From contig JAUYKQ010000001.1 of NCBI GenBank assembly GCA_030699905.1, positions 1 to 53,094 on the forward strand: a stretch of 53,094 bases of DNA. Direction: 5' to 3'. The translations under genes and the position numbers were made by a program. The DNA is from a bacterium (GTDB taxonomy: Bacteria > Patescibacteriota > Minisyncoccia > Phycocordibacterales > GCA-002787175). Positions 23,160 through 32,843 of this stretch are shown piece after piece (position 1 is the stretch's first letter; every line of letters begins with the position of its first letter). The notes beneath the pieces were generated by a model that was not told the origin of the DNA, ran no database searches, and saw nothing but the letters and a program-made list of their open reading frames with translations.

Positions 23160-26100
23160 ATGCCCGGAAGCAAAAATCAAAAAAATAGTAAAAAATCGGC
23201 GCGAAAAAATACGAGAGGGGAAAAGAGTCAAAATGCTAAAGGCGATTTTTACGTCGTGGGGGTGGGAGGGTCTGCAGGTGGCTTACCCGCGTTCATTGAG
23301 CTTTTACAGAACATACCCACTGACGCGGGCATGGCTTTTGTGATAGTTCAGCACCTTCTCGCCGATGCTAAAAGCAACTTAAGCGAAATTCTTTCTGTTA
23401 ACACAGAACTACCTGTCAAAGAGGTTTTGGGTGATACGCCCGTTCTACCTAATCATGTATATGTTATTCCTCCCAATAAAAATATTGTCCTTAAAGATAA
23501 TAAGCTCCATCTTTCACCTCGGGCGCGTGGAGGGCTTAATTTATCAATTGATGAATTTTTTGTTTCTTTGGCAAAAGGCAAAAAGCAAAATTCTATCGGA
23601 GTAATTCTCTCCGGAACCGGCTCGGATGGCACTCTCGGCATGAAGGCGATACGAGAAGTCGGGGGTATTGCTTTTGTACAAGACAAAAGCGCGGCATTTC
23701 CCGCCATGCCCCAGAGTGTAGTGGCGGCCGGTTTTGCCGATTATATTTTAAATCCGACAAAAATCGCGGAAAAACTGGTAATCATCGCGAGCGATTCGGC
23801 TTATTATTTTGGAAGAGGAGATGAAAAGGACTCTTATATATCAAAACCGGAGGAGAAGGATTTCTCTAAAATCCTAAAACTGTTACTGGATTCAAGCGAT
23901 GTGGATTTTACTTATTACAAACAAGGAACACTCAAAAGGCGTATCATGAGGCGCATGAGTTTAAAAGACATCGCGAACTTTACCGAATATGTGGAGTATC
24001 TTCAAAAAAATCCCAAAGAAGTGGAGTCGCTTTATCAGGATATTCTCATAAAAGTAACTAACTTTTTCCGTGACCAAAGCGTATTTAACTTTTTAAAACT
24101 TAAAATCTTGCCCGAAATTTTTAAACATGAACCGCAGTCCGTGAGGGTATGGGTACCGGGCTGTTCAACAGGGGAGGAGGTGTATTCGTTGGCGATAACT
24201 CTCACTGAATTCATGGAGAAACAAAATAGGAGTGTTCCCGTACAGATATTCGGTACCGACCTTAGCGAGACCGCCCTAAACACCGCTCGTAGCGCCTTCT
24301 ACCCCAAGAGCATTGAATCAAACGTGCCATCAAGACATTTAGATAAGTTTTTTACCAAAAGGAAAGATGGCTATGAGGTTAACGCGAGTGTCAGGGCAAT
24401 GTGTATTTTTTCCAAGCATAATGTCGTTAGAGACATCCCGTTTACCAAAATGGATATCGTCAGTTGTAGAAACGTGCTGATCTACTTGGACTCCATGTTG
24501 CAGAAGAAAGCATTCCCTATTTTCCACTATGCTCTAAAGCCAAAAGGATTTCTTATTTTAGGCACAGCCGAAACCGTCGCGACATTTCGTGACCTTTTTT
24601 CAGAAGTGGACAGAAAACAGAAAGTATACTCAAAAAAAACGACGCCTTCTCCTCCCCTCATAGATTTTTCCCTTCCCAATCCTCCAACATCAAAAGAAAT
24701 AAAAAGTCCTGAAATAGAATTGATAAGCATAGAGAACAAAGCGGACAAAATTGTGTTGTCGCGACACGCACCCGCGGGTGTCATAGTCAATGACGACTTG
24801 GCGATAGTTCAATTCCGGGGAGACGTGAGCCGGTATCTTAAACACCCTTCGGGACGGGCTACTCTTGATCTTATTAAGATGGTTCATCGGACACTGCTCG
24901 CGAAATTATTGGACATGATTGAAAAGGTTAGAAAAAACGGAATCACAGTCAAAAGCGCGCATTCGGGCCTCAAGGTAAACGTTGAGGTTATACCGCTTGG
25001 CGGTCATTCAACCCAAGAAAAGCATTACCTCATTTTATTTGAAGAAACCGGTACGTTGAAAGGGCTTAAAGATGATAGGGCAGGGAAAGGTGACGAAAGA
25101 GCCATGGGGGTTTTACAAGCAGACGAGGAACTTTCTTCCACTATTGATCAGCTTCAGTCGCTCATAGAAACGCGCGATACGGCAAACGAAGAGTTACGTT
25201 CCGCCCACGAAGAAGTCATGTCAGCCAATGAAGAGCTTCAGAGTACGAACGAAGAACTGGAAACCACGAAAGAAGAATTGCAGTCAACCAACGAGGAACT
25301 GGCGACGTTAAATTCCGAACTTCAGCATCGAAATAGCGCTTTGCTTAAGGTTGAGGAGTCCCACAAAAAAATGGCTCCGCGGTACAAGGTGCGCGGAGAA
25401 GAACTTCGCCGTAAAGACGAATTTATTTCAATATTGGGACATGAACTGCGTAACCCTCTCGCTCCGATCATAAATTCTTTGGAGCTCGCTAATCTGCACG
25501 GTATAAAAGACCCGGAACTCAAGCATCTAATAGGGGTGATAGAGCGTCACGCAAAACTGCTCAATAATATTGTCAACGGCCTGTTAGACGCGGCGCGCGC
25601 CATGAGTGGCAAAATTGAGCTCCGACTGGAGCATGTTGATTTCAACACCGTCGTAAAAAACGCGATTGAAACCACTGAAGTCGCGGTCAAAGCTCGTGAG
25701 CACAGATTAGAATTTTTTCCTTCTAAAAAACCGATTCGCATGGCTTTGGATCCGTTGCGCGTGGAGCAGATTATCATAAATCTAATAGATAATGCCACTA
25801 AGTACACACTGCATCGCGGTGAGATTAATATCAAAGTCACGCAAGAAGACGACAAAGTCGCGCTAAGCGTAAAAGATAATGGCATAGGCATTTCCGAAGA
25901 AATGCTTCCAAAAGTTTTTGGATTATTTTCACAATCTGCTCAGCCACTGAATGATTTTAAGGGAGGACTGGGGGTAGGACTCATGCTCGCGAGAACTCTA
26001 TCAGAGCTTCATGACGGGTCTTTGACGGCGTCAAGTTCCGGTCTCGGCAAGGGAAGTGAATTTATTTTAGAGCTTCCCATTAAAGAGGACGCGGATAATC

Positions 26101-26513
26101 TGCACGAGCCGGCGGAAGAACGCAATCTGCGGAATGGAAAACTTAAGAAAATGAAAATTATCGTGGTGGATGATAATGCCGCGCTGGCGGATCTTATTGG
26201 GAAAGTACTCACTATATTAAATCAAGATGTAACAGTGACGTATGACGGCCCTTCCGCTATTGCAGTAGCGAAAGTTGATAAACCAAACATTGTTTTTATA
26301 GATATTTCCATGCCGGCTATGAGTGGTTATGAACTCATTAAAATTCTCCGAAAAGATCTCGGCCTGAAAAAAACTAAAATGATAGCGTTTAGCGGATTTG
26401 GAGAGGAGTACGGAGAAAGAACAAAGGACGCGGGATTTGATGGTCACCTAACAAAACCTGTAAGCATTAAAGATATGCAAAAACTTTTGGCGAAGTTGGG
26501 AAAAGAAGTTTAG
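23160..26513 (+). CDS. CheB-CheR-histidine kinase-receiver hybrid sensory protein
   Basis: A single 1117-residue frame. Order: basic linker (1-28); CheB methylesterase (about 29-215) with catalytic Ser in GVGGSAGG, His in VIVQHLL and Asp in SGTGSDG; CheR methyltransferase (about 235-500) with the SAM loop WVPGCSTGEEVYS and MDIVSCRNVLIYLD; a PAS-like region (about 535-640); a coiled coil of repeated SANEELQSTNEELETTKEEL (about 670-745); HisKA with phospho-acceptor His in SILGHELRNPLAP; HATPase_c (INLIDNATKYT, VKDNGIGI, GVGLMLARTLSELH); and a receiver domain with VVDDN, phospho-Asp in FIDISMPAMSG and Lys in HLTKP. No transmembrane segment is seen. Such CheB/CheR-kinase hybrids occur in larger bacteria but are striking here, as no chemotaxis gene is present. 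It may be horizontally acquired. Confidence 0.93.
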   Translation: MPGSKNQKNSKKSARKNTRGEKSQNAKGDFYVVGVGGSAGGLPAFIELLQNIPTDAGMAFVIVQHLLADAKSNLSEILSVNTELPVKEVLGDTPVLPNHVYVIPPNKNIVLKDNKLHLSPRARGGLNLSIDEFFVSLAKGKKQNSIGVILSGTGSDGTLGMKAIREVGGIAFVQDKSAAFPAMPQSVVAAGFADYILNPTKIAEKLVIIASDSAYYFGRGDEKDSYISKPEEKDFSKILKLLLDSSDVDFTYYKQGTLKRRIMRRMSLKDIANFTEYVEYLQKNPKEVESLYQDILIKVTNFFRDQSVFNFLKLKILPEIFKHEPQSVRVWVPGCSTGEEVYSLAITLTEFMEKQNRSVPVQIFGTDLSETALNTARSAFYPKSIESNVPSRHLDKFFTKRKDGYEVNASVRAMCIFSKHNVVRDIPFTKMDIVSCRNVLIYLDSMLQKKAFPIFHYALKPKGFLILGTAETVATFRDLFSEVDRKQKVYSKKTTPSPPLIDFSLPNPPTSKEIKSPEIELISIENKADKIVLSRHAPAGVIVNDDLAIVQFRGDVSRYLKHPSGRATLDLIKMVHRTLLAKLLDMIEKVRKNGITVKSAHSGLKVNVEVIPLGGHSTQEKHYLILFEETGTLKGLKDDRAGKGDERAMGVLQADEELSSTIDQLQSLIETRDTANEELRSAHEEVMSANEELQSTNEELETTKEELQSTNEELATLNSELQHRNSALLKVEESHKKMAPRYKVRGEELRRKDEFISILGHELRNPLAPIINSLELANLHGIKDPELKHLIGVIERHAKLLNNIVNGLLDAARAMSGKIELRLEHVDFNTVVKNAIETTEVAVKAREHRLEFFPSKKPIRMALDPLRVEQIIINLIDNATKYTLHRGEINIKVTQEDDKVALSVKDNGIGISEEMLPKVFGLFSQSAQPLNDFKGGLGVGLMLARTLSELHDGSLTASSSGLGKGSEFILELPIKEDADNLHEPAEERNLRNGKLKKMKIIVVDDNAALADLIGKVLTILNQDVTVTYDGPSAIAVAKVDKPNIVFIDISMPAMSGYELIKILRKDLGLKKTKMIAFSGFGEEYGERTKDAGFDGHLTKPVSIKDMQKLLAKLGKEV

Positions 26514-26586
26514 CCCTCTCCATCCATATTCGGCGAATCCGCAAACCCAAAAGAGGGGATGGCGGAAGGAAGTGTTTTTAGAATGT

Positions 26587-26725
26587 GAATTACTAAACAC
26601 CTGTTTTACCTACCCCACAAGGGAGAGCTCCCCAAAAAGTGACCGCTCCAAGGGCGCTTGCCCGGTCTTAGTCACTTTTTTGGGAGCTCTCCCTTGTGGG
26701 GGGCGACTGCCGTATTTCGTAATTC
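26587..26725. repeat. terminal-inverted-repeat hairpin element, copy 2 (opposite orientation)
   Basis: The reverse complement aligns end to end with 6361-6496: GAATTACGAAATACGGCAGT start, CCCCCCACAAGGGAGAGCTC arm, GGGCAAGCGCCCTTGGAGCG core and TTAGTAATTC end. Arm substitutions are partly compensatory (ACGAGG/CCTCGT against ACAAGG/CCTTGT), so the hairpin is kept. Confidence 0.75.
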
Positions 26726-26801
26726 AAGATTTTAGAATAAAACCGACGCGGGATATTTTTGCTGGAAAAAATGCCGGTTTTGGAGTATATTGTTGTTGCC
26801 A

Positions 26802-28337
26802 ATGGAATACACAAAGACCCCTTATTTTCATGTCGGATACGCGAGAGACCTTTCGGGTACAGACAGATGGATTTATCGCGCTCTTGAAATTCTTCCCGGG
26901 GTGCTATCCTGGGGAACAATCATTGCCGCGGTTGTTTTATCGCGATTCACGCCTGTCGTGGCGGCGATTTTTATTATCGCCTTTGACGTTTACTGGCTTT
27001 TGAAGACCATATACCTTTCCGCCCACCTGCGACAAAATTTTAAAAGGATGAAATACCATCTGTCTTTGGACTGGCAAAAAATGTTATCTTCGCTTCGGTA
27101 TGAAGATATTGTCCAAATGGTCATATTTCCATACTACAAAGAAAATCGCGACGTGGTTGAAAAAGCCATTCTGTCGCTGACTTTGTCAAAATGGCCCAGT
27201 AAAAAAATAATTGTCGTGCTTTCGGGGGAGGAAAGGGCGGGACGCGAAGCTTTTCTTTTGGGGGAGGAGTTGATGTCTAAATACGGAGGCAGTTTTATGG
27301 ACTTTTTACACGTTACTCATCCGAAAGATGTGGCCGGTGAAATGCCGGGCAAGGGTTCAAACATTTCTTTCGCGGCCAAAAAAGTCAAAGAGGATGTGTT
27401 GGACAAAAAAGGCATATCATATGAAAACGTTTTGGTGTCGGCTTTTGACATAGACACTATTCCGTACCCTCAATATTTTCACTGTCTGACTTGGCATTTT
27501 CTGACCGCGCCGGATAGATTTCGTTGCTCTTTTCAGCCGGTGCCGGTATACGACAATAACATATGGGACGCGCCGGCTCTTTCTCGTGTTTCCGCTTTGT
27601 CCGCCACTTTCTGGCAGATGATACAGCAGGAGAGGCCGGAAAAACTTTCCACTTTTTCTTCTCACGCGGTAAGTTTTAAGGTGCTTGAACAAATCGGCTA
27701 TTGGCAGAGGAACATGGTTTCGGAGGACTCGCGTATTTTCTGGAATGCTTACTTGGCCTATGACGGTGATTACAGGGTGGTACCTATTTCCTATCCGGTA
27801 TCCATGGATGCCAATCTCGCGCCTTCTTTTTTCCATACAGTTAAAAATATATATAAGCAACAGAGGCGCTGGAGTTTTGGAGTTGAAAACGTTCCCTACG
27901 TCATTTTTGGATTTATAAAAAACAAAAAAATCGGTTTATTGAAAAAAATCAAGATGAGTTTCGCGCAAGTGGAGGGGTTTTGGTCGTTGGCCACCAATCC
28001 TCTCATAATATTTTTCTTGGGATGGCTTCCGATATTTTTGGGCGGGCATGATTTCAACGCCACCATACTTTCTTACAACTTACCCGCGATTACCAGAAAC
28101 CTGATGACTCTTGCCATGTTTGGGCTTGTGCTATCGGCTGTTATTTCCTGGAAACTTTTGCCACCGGCGCCTAAAACGGTCGGGTTTTGGAAACGAGTGT
28201 CCATGATTTTGCAGTGGGTTTTGGTTCCTTTTACTCTTATAATATTCGGTTCACTGCCGGGACTTGATGCCCAGACACGACTTATGTTGGGGAAGTATCT
28301 GGGCTTTTGGGTAACGCCCAAACATCGTAAATCCTGA
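26802..28337 (+). CDS. membrane glycosyltransferase, family 2
   Basis: A 511-residue processive-type GT2. Two membrane helices near residues 35-75 come first. The catalytic domain follows with VIFPYYKEN, the metal-binding DxD-type FDIDT, the acceptor-base region SEDSRIFW and QQRRWSFGVENVPY (QxxRW). Several C-terminal membrane helices close the protein. This layout matches cellulose-synthase-like enzymes that make and export a polysaccharide. The sugar is unknown. I chose the ATG, although an upstream TTG also lies in frame. A TATATT box ends 10 bases before it. Confidence 0.88.
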   Translation: MEYTKTPYFHVGYARDLSGTDRWIYRALEILPGVLSWGTIIAAVVLSRFTPVVAAIFIIAFDVYWLLKTIYLSAHLRQNFKRMKYHLSLDWQKMLSSLRYEDIVQMVIFPYYKENRDVVEKAILSLTLSKWPSKKIIVVLSGEERAGREAFLLGEELMSKYGGSFMDFLHVTHPKDVAGEMPGKGSNISFAAKKVKEDVLDKKGISYENVLVSAFDIDTIPYPQYFHCLTWHFLTAPDRFRCSFQPVPVYDNNIWDAPALSRVSALSATFWQMIQQERPEKLSTFSSHAVSFKVLEQIGYWQRNMVSEDSRIFWNAYLAYDGDYRVVPISYPVSMDANLAPSFFHTVKNIYKQQRRWSFGVENVPYVIFGFIKNKKIGLLKKIKMSFAQVEGFWSLATNPLIIFFLGWLPIFLGGHDFNATILSYNLPAITRNLMTLAMFGLVLSAVISWKLLPPAPKTVGFWKRVSMILQWVLVPFTLIIFGSLPGLDAQTRLMLGKYLGFWVTPKHRKS

Positions 28338-28457
28338 ATCATCTGATTTTCTTTTTCTTGAAGGACGATTTACCATATGTATTATATAAATGGTCAATAT
28401 TCACCCGTTTTAATGACGTATTCCTATATTCATAGATGTGATGTATAATCAAGGTTT

Positions 28458-29324
28458 ATGGAGCCGATGTCCAAAAAACGCAGGTTTGTTTACTTGTCGC
28501 TGTGCTGGGCGTTCTTTTTTGCCTTGCTTCCCTTGGTTTCGCTTTACGCCAGTGGCTATCGTTTAGGGGAAGGTTTCTCCATTACGAGAACTGGCGGAAT
28601 ATATATACACGCGAGAACCATGGGCGCTGTTTTAAGTATAGACGGCAGTCCTGTAAAAACATTAGGCGCTCTTGACCGCGGTTTCTTTGTTCAAAACTTA
28701 AAACCAAAAATCTACGAAATAGAGGTCGCCAAAGAGGGTTTTGTCACATGGAAAAAAAAGGTCTTTGTTGAAGAAGGTATTGTCACGGAAAATTCCTCAT
28801 CACTTTATCCAGACAGGATAACGTTGCGGGATATCCCAAAAATTATAACGGAAAATTCCAAAGGGCAGAGTCGAGAGAATCCAGAGTATATTAAATTAAT
28901 CGCTCTTTTTGAAGAAAAAGAAAACGATTCTACCGAGCCCGAAGTTTCTAAAGAAAAGTTTTCCGCGAACTTTCCGCTCCAGTCCGGAGACGTATCCATT
29001 TGGCAGGAAAACGGAGAAGTCATCGCCAGATTTAAAGACCGAGACATGAGTAACATTCCGTACTTTTTCTGCAGTTACGGAGAGTGTAAGAGTGAAATTT
29101 CTGTTTTTTCAATCTCCGGAGTCGTAAAGCACGCTGATTTTTACCCAGGCAAATCCGATACGGTCATCTTCACTCTGCCTGAGGGGGTCTACATAGTGGG
29201 GCTCGACATTACGTCGCCTCAATTCACCATGCCTCTTTACGAGGGAGAAGATGCGGACTTCAGGGTGGACAACGGTTTAATATATTTGAAGGACAAAGAT
29301 GTAATAAGCAGAGTAGAGATGTGA
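28458..29324 (+). CDS. membrane-anchored PEGA-domain protein
   Basis: A 288-residue protein with an N-terminal membrane anchor (YLSLCWAFFFALLPLVSLYA) and an extracytoplasmic PEGA-type domain over about residues 50-110: GAVLSIDGSPVKTLGAL, then FFVQNLKPKIYEIEVAKEGF. The rest is a beta-rich region without recognised motifs, possibly propeller-like. PEGA domains are found in surface proteins of many bacteria and may bind cell-wall or surface sugars. Its position after a GT2 gene fits an envelope role, but the genes have separate promoters. TATAAT ends eight bases before the ATG. Confidence 0.75.
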   Translation: MEPMSKKRRFVYLSLCWAFFFALLPLVSLYASGYRLGEGFSITRTGGIYIHARTMGAVLSIDGSPVKTLGALDRGFFVQNLKPKIYEIEVAKEGFVTWKKKVFVEEGIVTENSSSLYPDRITLRDIPKIITENSKGQSRENPEYIKLIALFEEKENDSTEPEVSKEKFSANFPLQSGDVSIWQENGEVIARFKDRDMSNIPYFFCSYGECKSEISVFSISGVVKHADFYPGKSDTVIFTLPEGVYIVGLDITSPQFTMPLYEGEDADFRVDNGLIYLKDKDVISRVEM

Positions 29325-29409
29325 CATCGAAATTGGCTCAAGACCCGTCTCGTACCCTCAAGTGCGCTACCAAACCGCGTATCGGCGACGTCATTTTTAA
29401 AGACGCAAT

Positions 29410-30174
29410 ATGTTACCTGAAATGAAAAATACGAAAAACCTTCATCCCATAACGCAAATAATTTTAAAGTCGGCCAGCATATTTGAAGAGTTGGGGTTTA
29501 CTGTTGCCGAAGGTCCGGAAGTGGAAAGTGACTGGTATAATTTTGAGGCATTGAATTTTCCCAAAGACCACCCTGCGCGCGATATGCAGGACACTTTCTG
29601 GTTGAAGCAACCAGAAAGTGAACCAGAGGCAGATTCCTTGAGTAAAGGATTAAAGATTAAGGATAAAGGATTATTATTAAGAACTCATACAAGTCCTGTT
29701 CAGATACGTTATATTGAACAGAAATTGAAAGAAGGAATAGAACCACCGTATAGAATTATCGTGCCGGGAAAGGTTTTCAGAAATGAAGCCACGGACGCAA
29801 CTCACGAAGCCCAGTTTCATCAGATAGAGGGGCTTTACGTTGATAAAAATGTGTCACTGGCGCACCTTAAAGGAACTCTCGCTTTTTGGTTTCGCAAGCT
29901 CTTCGGAGACAAAGTGGAAATTCGTTTTAGACCGAGTTTTTTCCCTTTTACCGAACCGTCCATGGAAGTGGATGCCAAAATCGGAAACAAATGGGTGGAA
30001 ATGGGAGGTTCCGGCCTTGTCCATCCGAACGTTTTAAGGAACGCGGGTCTTGACCCGAAAAAATGGCAAGGTTTCGCTTTTGGAGTGGGAGACCGGCTGG
30101 CTATGGTCAAATGGGGTATACCGGATATCCGGCTTTTTTACGGCGGAGATTTGAGGTTTTTGAAACAGTTTTAA
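29410..30174 (+). CDS. pheS: phenylalanine-tRNA ligase alpha subunit, short form
   Basis: A 254-residue class II synthetase catalytic subunit. The aminoacylation core is complete: [49 protein letters not shown] split over motif 1, [14 protein letters not shown] and [22 protein letters not shown] (motif 2), and [21 protein letters not shown] (motif 3). The N-terminal coiled coil of about 85 residues that contacts tRNA is absent. A 20-residue insertion before motif 2 ([13 protein letters not shown]) is encoded by repeated AAAGGATTA/AAAGATTA words and looks like repeat sequence taken into the gene. A start at the Met four codons later is equally possible. pheT follows after a terminator. Confidence 0.92.
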   Translation: MLPEMKNTKNLHPITQIILKSASIFEELGFTVAEGPEVESDWYNFEALNFPKDHPARDMQDTFWLKQPESEPEADSLSKGLKIKDKGLLLRTHTSPVQIRYIEQKLKEGIEPPYRIIVPGKVFRNEATDATHEAQFHQIEGLYVDKNVSLAHLKGTLAFWFRKLFGDKVEIRFRPSFFPFTEPSMEVDAKIGNKWVEMGGSGLVHPNVLRNAGLDPKKWQGFAFGVGDRLAMVKWGIPDIRLFYGGDLRFLKQF

Positions 30175-30337
30175 GACGCAGACAGGACGCCGACTTCACG
30201 CGGACAAAACGCTGAAAGTAAAATTTGGATTAAAAACAAGCCGGCACCGAGATTTTTTTGTTTCTGATTTTATCGAAATATGAATAAAAATTTTCAAGAA
30301 TGGAATAGTAGAAAAGATGACTTTGGATATTTAAAGA

Positions 30338-30377
30338 AAAAATTCAAGGCTCTTTTGCCTTGAATTTTTGTTTTTTT
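30338..30377 (+). terminator. intrinsic terminator between pheS and pheT
   Basis: AAAAATTCAAGGC pairs perfectly with GCCTTGAATTTTT around a 6-base loop and merges into a T-rich tail (12 of 13 T). The left arm also ends a 27-codon frame (30280-30362, MNKNFQEWNSRK), probably a gene remnant. The rest of the 358-base gap shows no feature. Confidence 0.8.
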
Positions 30378-30532
30378 ACCTCTGCCTTGTGGCAGAGTCG
30401 GGCCGAAGCCGTTTGTGCTAATATAGTATCAAATGGGGAGTGAAAGTCAAATGAAGGTGGGTACGCTTAACGAATAGCGCGCACGAATTAGGGACAAATT
30501 AGAGTTCTTAAATTAGAGATTGATTAGAGATT

Positions 30533-32506
30533 ATGCTTATATCTTATAATTGGCTACAAAATTATTTTGACGAAAAATTGCCGGAGCCCCAAAAGCTCGC
30601 GGAGATTTTGACGTTTAGCGCTTTTGAAATAGAAGGAATCACCCCCCTAAGTCCCCCCTCAAAGAGGGGGGAAGGAGAGGGGAGTGCTGGCGATACTGTT
30701 TTGGATGTAAAGGTATTGCCGGACAGGGCATGCTACGCTTTATCTCACAGAGGTGTCGCGTACGAAGTTTCGGCAATTACCGGACTCAAGCAAAAAGAGA
30801 TGAGGTGGCCGCAGCCGGAAATTTCAGAAGTGAGACCTCTTGAAGTAAAGGTGGAAGCGCCACAGTTTTGTAATCGCTATACGGCGCGGGTTATTGAAGG
30901 TGTAAAACAAAAAGAACAGCCGTGGGTCAAAGGACATCTGGAAGCGATAGGACAGCGTTCCATAAATCCGATAGTGGATGGGGCGAATATCGTGATGTTT
31001 GACATGGGACAGCCACTGCACGCCTTTGATGCCGATAAAGTCAAAGGGGGAATTACCGTGCGTATGGCGCGAGGGGATGAAAAGATAACGACGTTGGATA
31101 ATAAAGAAATCAATCTTAATGATTCCATACTCGTAATAGCAGACGATGAAGGGCCTCTGGCGCTTGCGGGTATTAAGGGGGGCAAGAAAGCGGAGGTCAC
31201 GAACGAAACCAAGAATATTATTTTGGAATCGGCGAATTTTGACGCTTCCTATATCAGAAAAACCTCGGAGAAACTCGGCATAAAAACCGATTCTTCCAAG
31301 AGATTTGAAAACAACTTGACGCCGGAATTTGCGGGGAGAGGCATGGCTGATTTTAGCACCTATCTGTATGAAATGGACAAAGGCATAAAAGTCGGGGAAA
31401 TATTTGATTCACGTCCGGCCGACAGCGAAACGAAAAGCGGAAAATGCAAAGTGGAAATGGCGTTTCTTGAGGTCAAGCTCGGGGTTTTTATTTCCCCGAA
31501 AGAGGTTGAGGACATATTTGCCCGTCTTGAATTAAAGTTTGAAAAAGAAGGAAACGGCTGGATTGTTTCACCTCCCGTTTTTCGACGGGACTTAATCATA
31601 GCTGAAGATATAGCGGAAGAAGTGGCGCGTTTGTACGGTTATGAGAAGGTGCCTGAATCCTTGCCTCCATCCGCAAAAGCAAAAGAAAATAACCGTTTTT
31701 TTGCCGCTAAAATGCTCGCCAAGAAGGTTTTGACCAATCAGGGCTTTTCTGAAATTTACGGATATACTTTTAAGCCGGAAGGGGACTTGGAAATTGCAAA
31801 GCCACTTTCGGCAGACAAGGCGTTTTTACGCACCGAACTTTTTGGCGGTCTTAAGGAAGCTCTTTCTAAGAATCTTGAGCATGTTCTTTTGGACGCCGAA
31901 CCTGTCGCTTTGTTTGAGCTGGGAGACGTCTTTACAGTAGAGGGCGAGAAAACATTTCTTGCCGTCGGCATAAAATACAAAAAGAAAAAATTTAACAAAA
32001 GCCAAGAAGTCATAGCGCACGCTTTAGGCAATGTTTTTCAGACGGTGGGGATTTATGAAAAATGGAATGATTTTGTAACATCCAAAACCCACGAAACAAT
32101 GACCAAAATAGAGGAAGATGAAACCGGAATGTTGGTGGAAATGGACTTCGGAAAACTCTTTGAACTGTCCGATAAAAACTGGCCGATTGAGATTCCCGAT
32201 TTTAAAATTTCGGAAGGCGGGTATAAACCGATTTCCGCTTATCCTCGGATTGTCAGAGATGTCGCGCTTTTTGTGCCGTCCGATTGCACGGCGGAGGAAG
32301 TGTCTGCTGTCATAAAAGATAACGCCACAAATCTTCTTTCCGAAGGGCCTGTGATTTTTGACCAGTTTGAAAAAAACGGCAAAAAATCGTTGGCTTTCCG
32401 TTTCGCCTTTCAGGCATTTGATAGGACACTTTCGGACGACGAAGTAAACAAAGTGGTTGAGAAAATTCATCTTTCGCTCCAAAAAAGAGGGTGGGAAGTA
32501 AGATAG
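30533..32506 (+). CDS. pheT: phenylalanine-tRNA ligase beta subunit, without tRNA-binding OB domain
   Basis: A 657-residue PheT, against about 800 in E. coli. It begins MLISYNWLQNYFDEKL. The EMAP-type OB domain that normally follows is missing, and VLPDRACYALSHRGVAYEV comes directly. The B3/B4 editing region (GQRSINPIVDGANIVMFDMG, HAFDADK), B5 domain (PPVFRRDLIIAEDIAEEVAR) and C-terminal ferredoxin-like anticodon domain (AYPRIVRDVALFV) are present. At residues 37-50 an in-frame insert, ITPLSPPSKRGEGEGSAG, is encoded by a palindrome (CCCCCCTC with GAGGGGGG) that looks like a dispersed repeat inserted into the truncated linker. It partners with the upstream pheS. Confidence 0.93.
   Translation: MLISYNWLQNYFDEKLPEPQKLAEILTFSAFEIEGITPLSPPSKRGEGEGSAGDTVLDVKVLPDRACYALSHRGVAYEVSAITGLKQKEMRWPQPEISEVRPLEVKVEAPQFCNRYTARVIEGVKQKEQPWVKGHLEAIGQRSINPIVDGANIVMFDMGQPLHAFDADKVKGGITVRMARGDEKITTLDNKEINLNDSILVIADDEGPLALAGIKGGKKAEVTNETKNIILESANFDASYIRKTSEKLGIKTDSSKRFENNLTPEFAGRGMADFSTYLYEMDKGIKVGEIFDSRPADSETKSGKCKVEMAFLEVKLGVFISPKEVEDIFARLELKFEKEGNGWIVSPPVFRRDLIIAEDIAEEVARLYGYEKVPESLPPSAKAKENNRFFAAKMLAKKVLTNQGFSEIYGYTFKPEGDLEIAKPLSADKAFLRTELFGGLKEALSKNLEHVLLDAEPVALFELGDVFTVEGEKTFLAVGIKYKKKKFNKSQEVIAHALGNVFQTVGIYEKWNDFVTSKTHETMTKIEEDETGMLVEMDFGKLFELSDKNWPIEIPDFKISEGGYKPISAYPRIVRDVALFVPSDCTAEEVSAVIKDNATNLLSEGPVIFDQFEKNGKKSLAFRFAFQAFDRTLSDDEVNKVVEKIHLSLQKRGWEVR
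30641..30682 (+). repeat. palindromic repeat inserted in frame in pheT
   Basis: CCCCCCTC-AAA-GAGGGGGG forms a perfect 8-bp stem, flanked by further C-rich and G-rich stretches. It encodes SPPSKRGEGE at the point where the family normally has an OB domain. Confidence 0.6.
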
Positions 32507-32550
32507 AGTTTAAAGTGAAAAGTCAAAAGTGTAAAGGTTGGGAAGTTAAA

Positions 32551-32577
32551 AAACGGCTAAATTTAATTTAGCCGTTT
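32551..32577. terminator. terminator hairpin after pheT, identical to 42486-42512
   Basis: AAACGGCTAAATT and AATTTAGCCGTTT pair around a minimal loop. The identical 27-base sequence occurs after the wHTH gene at 42486, and the GGCTAA/TTAGCC arms resemble the 16117 terminator. Confidence 0.75.
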
Positions 32578-32646
32578 AGCGTCTCTGTTTCCGTGGGTGA
32601 AAGAGCGTACACGCATATACAAGCAAGTACAAGCAAAACTCAAGCA

Positions 32647-32684
32647 CATACACAGATTTTTCCTATAGGAAAAATCTGTGTATG
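32647..32684. repeat. 38-bp perfect palindrome
   Basis: The left half is CATACACAGATTTTTCCTA and the right half its exact complement, centred on CCTATAGG. It has no loop, which suits a protein-binding dyad or cruciform better than an RNA hairpin. It lies in the 438-base gap between pheT and radC. Confidence 0.7.
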
Positions 32685-32843
32685 GGTGAAGTGGGAGAAG
32701 AGGGAAAGGCAAGTGGGGGCATGGGTGGCGGGAATTTTGGAAAAACTTTTTCTCAACATACACAAATTATAAGCGACCGCCACAAATAGGTGTATGGAGC
32801 AGACATAGGGTTTACTCTCCGCCGGATCAAAGAATGCAACATC

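Noticed and set aside
30280-30362. 27-codon frame between pheS and pheT as a gene
   Set aside because: It has a protein-like start but ends inside the terminator stem; more likely a remnant.
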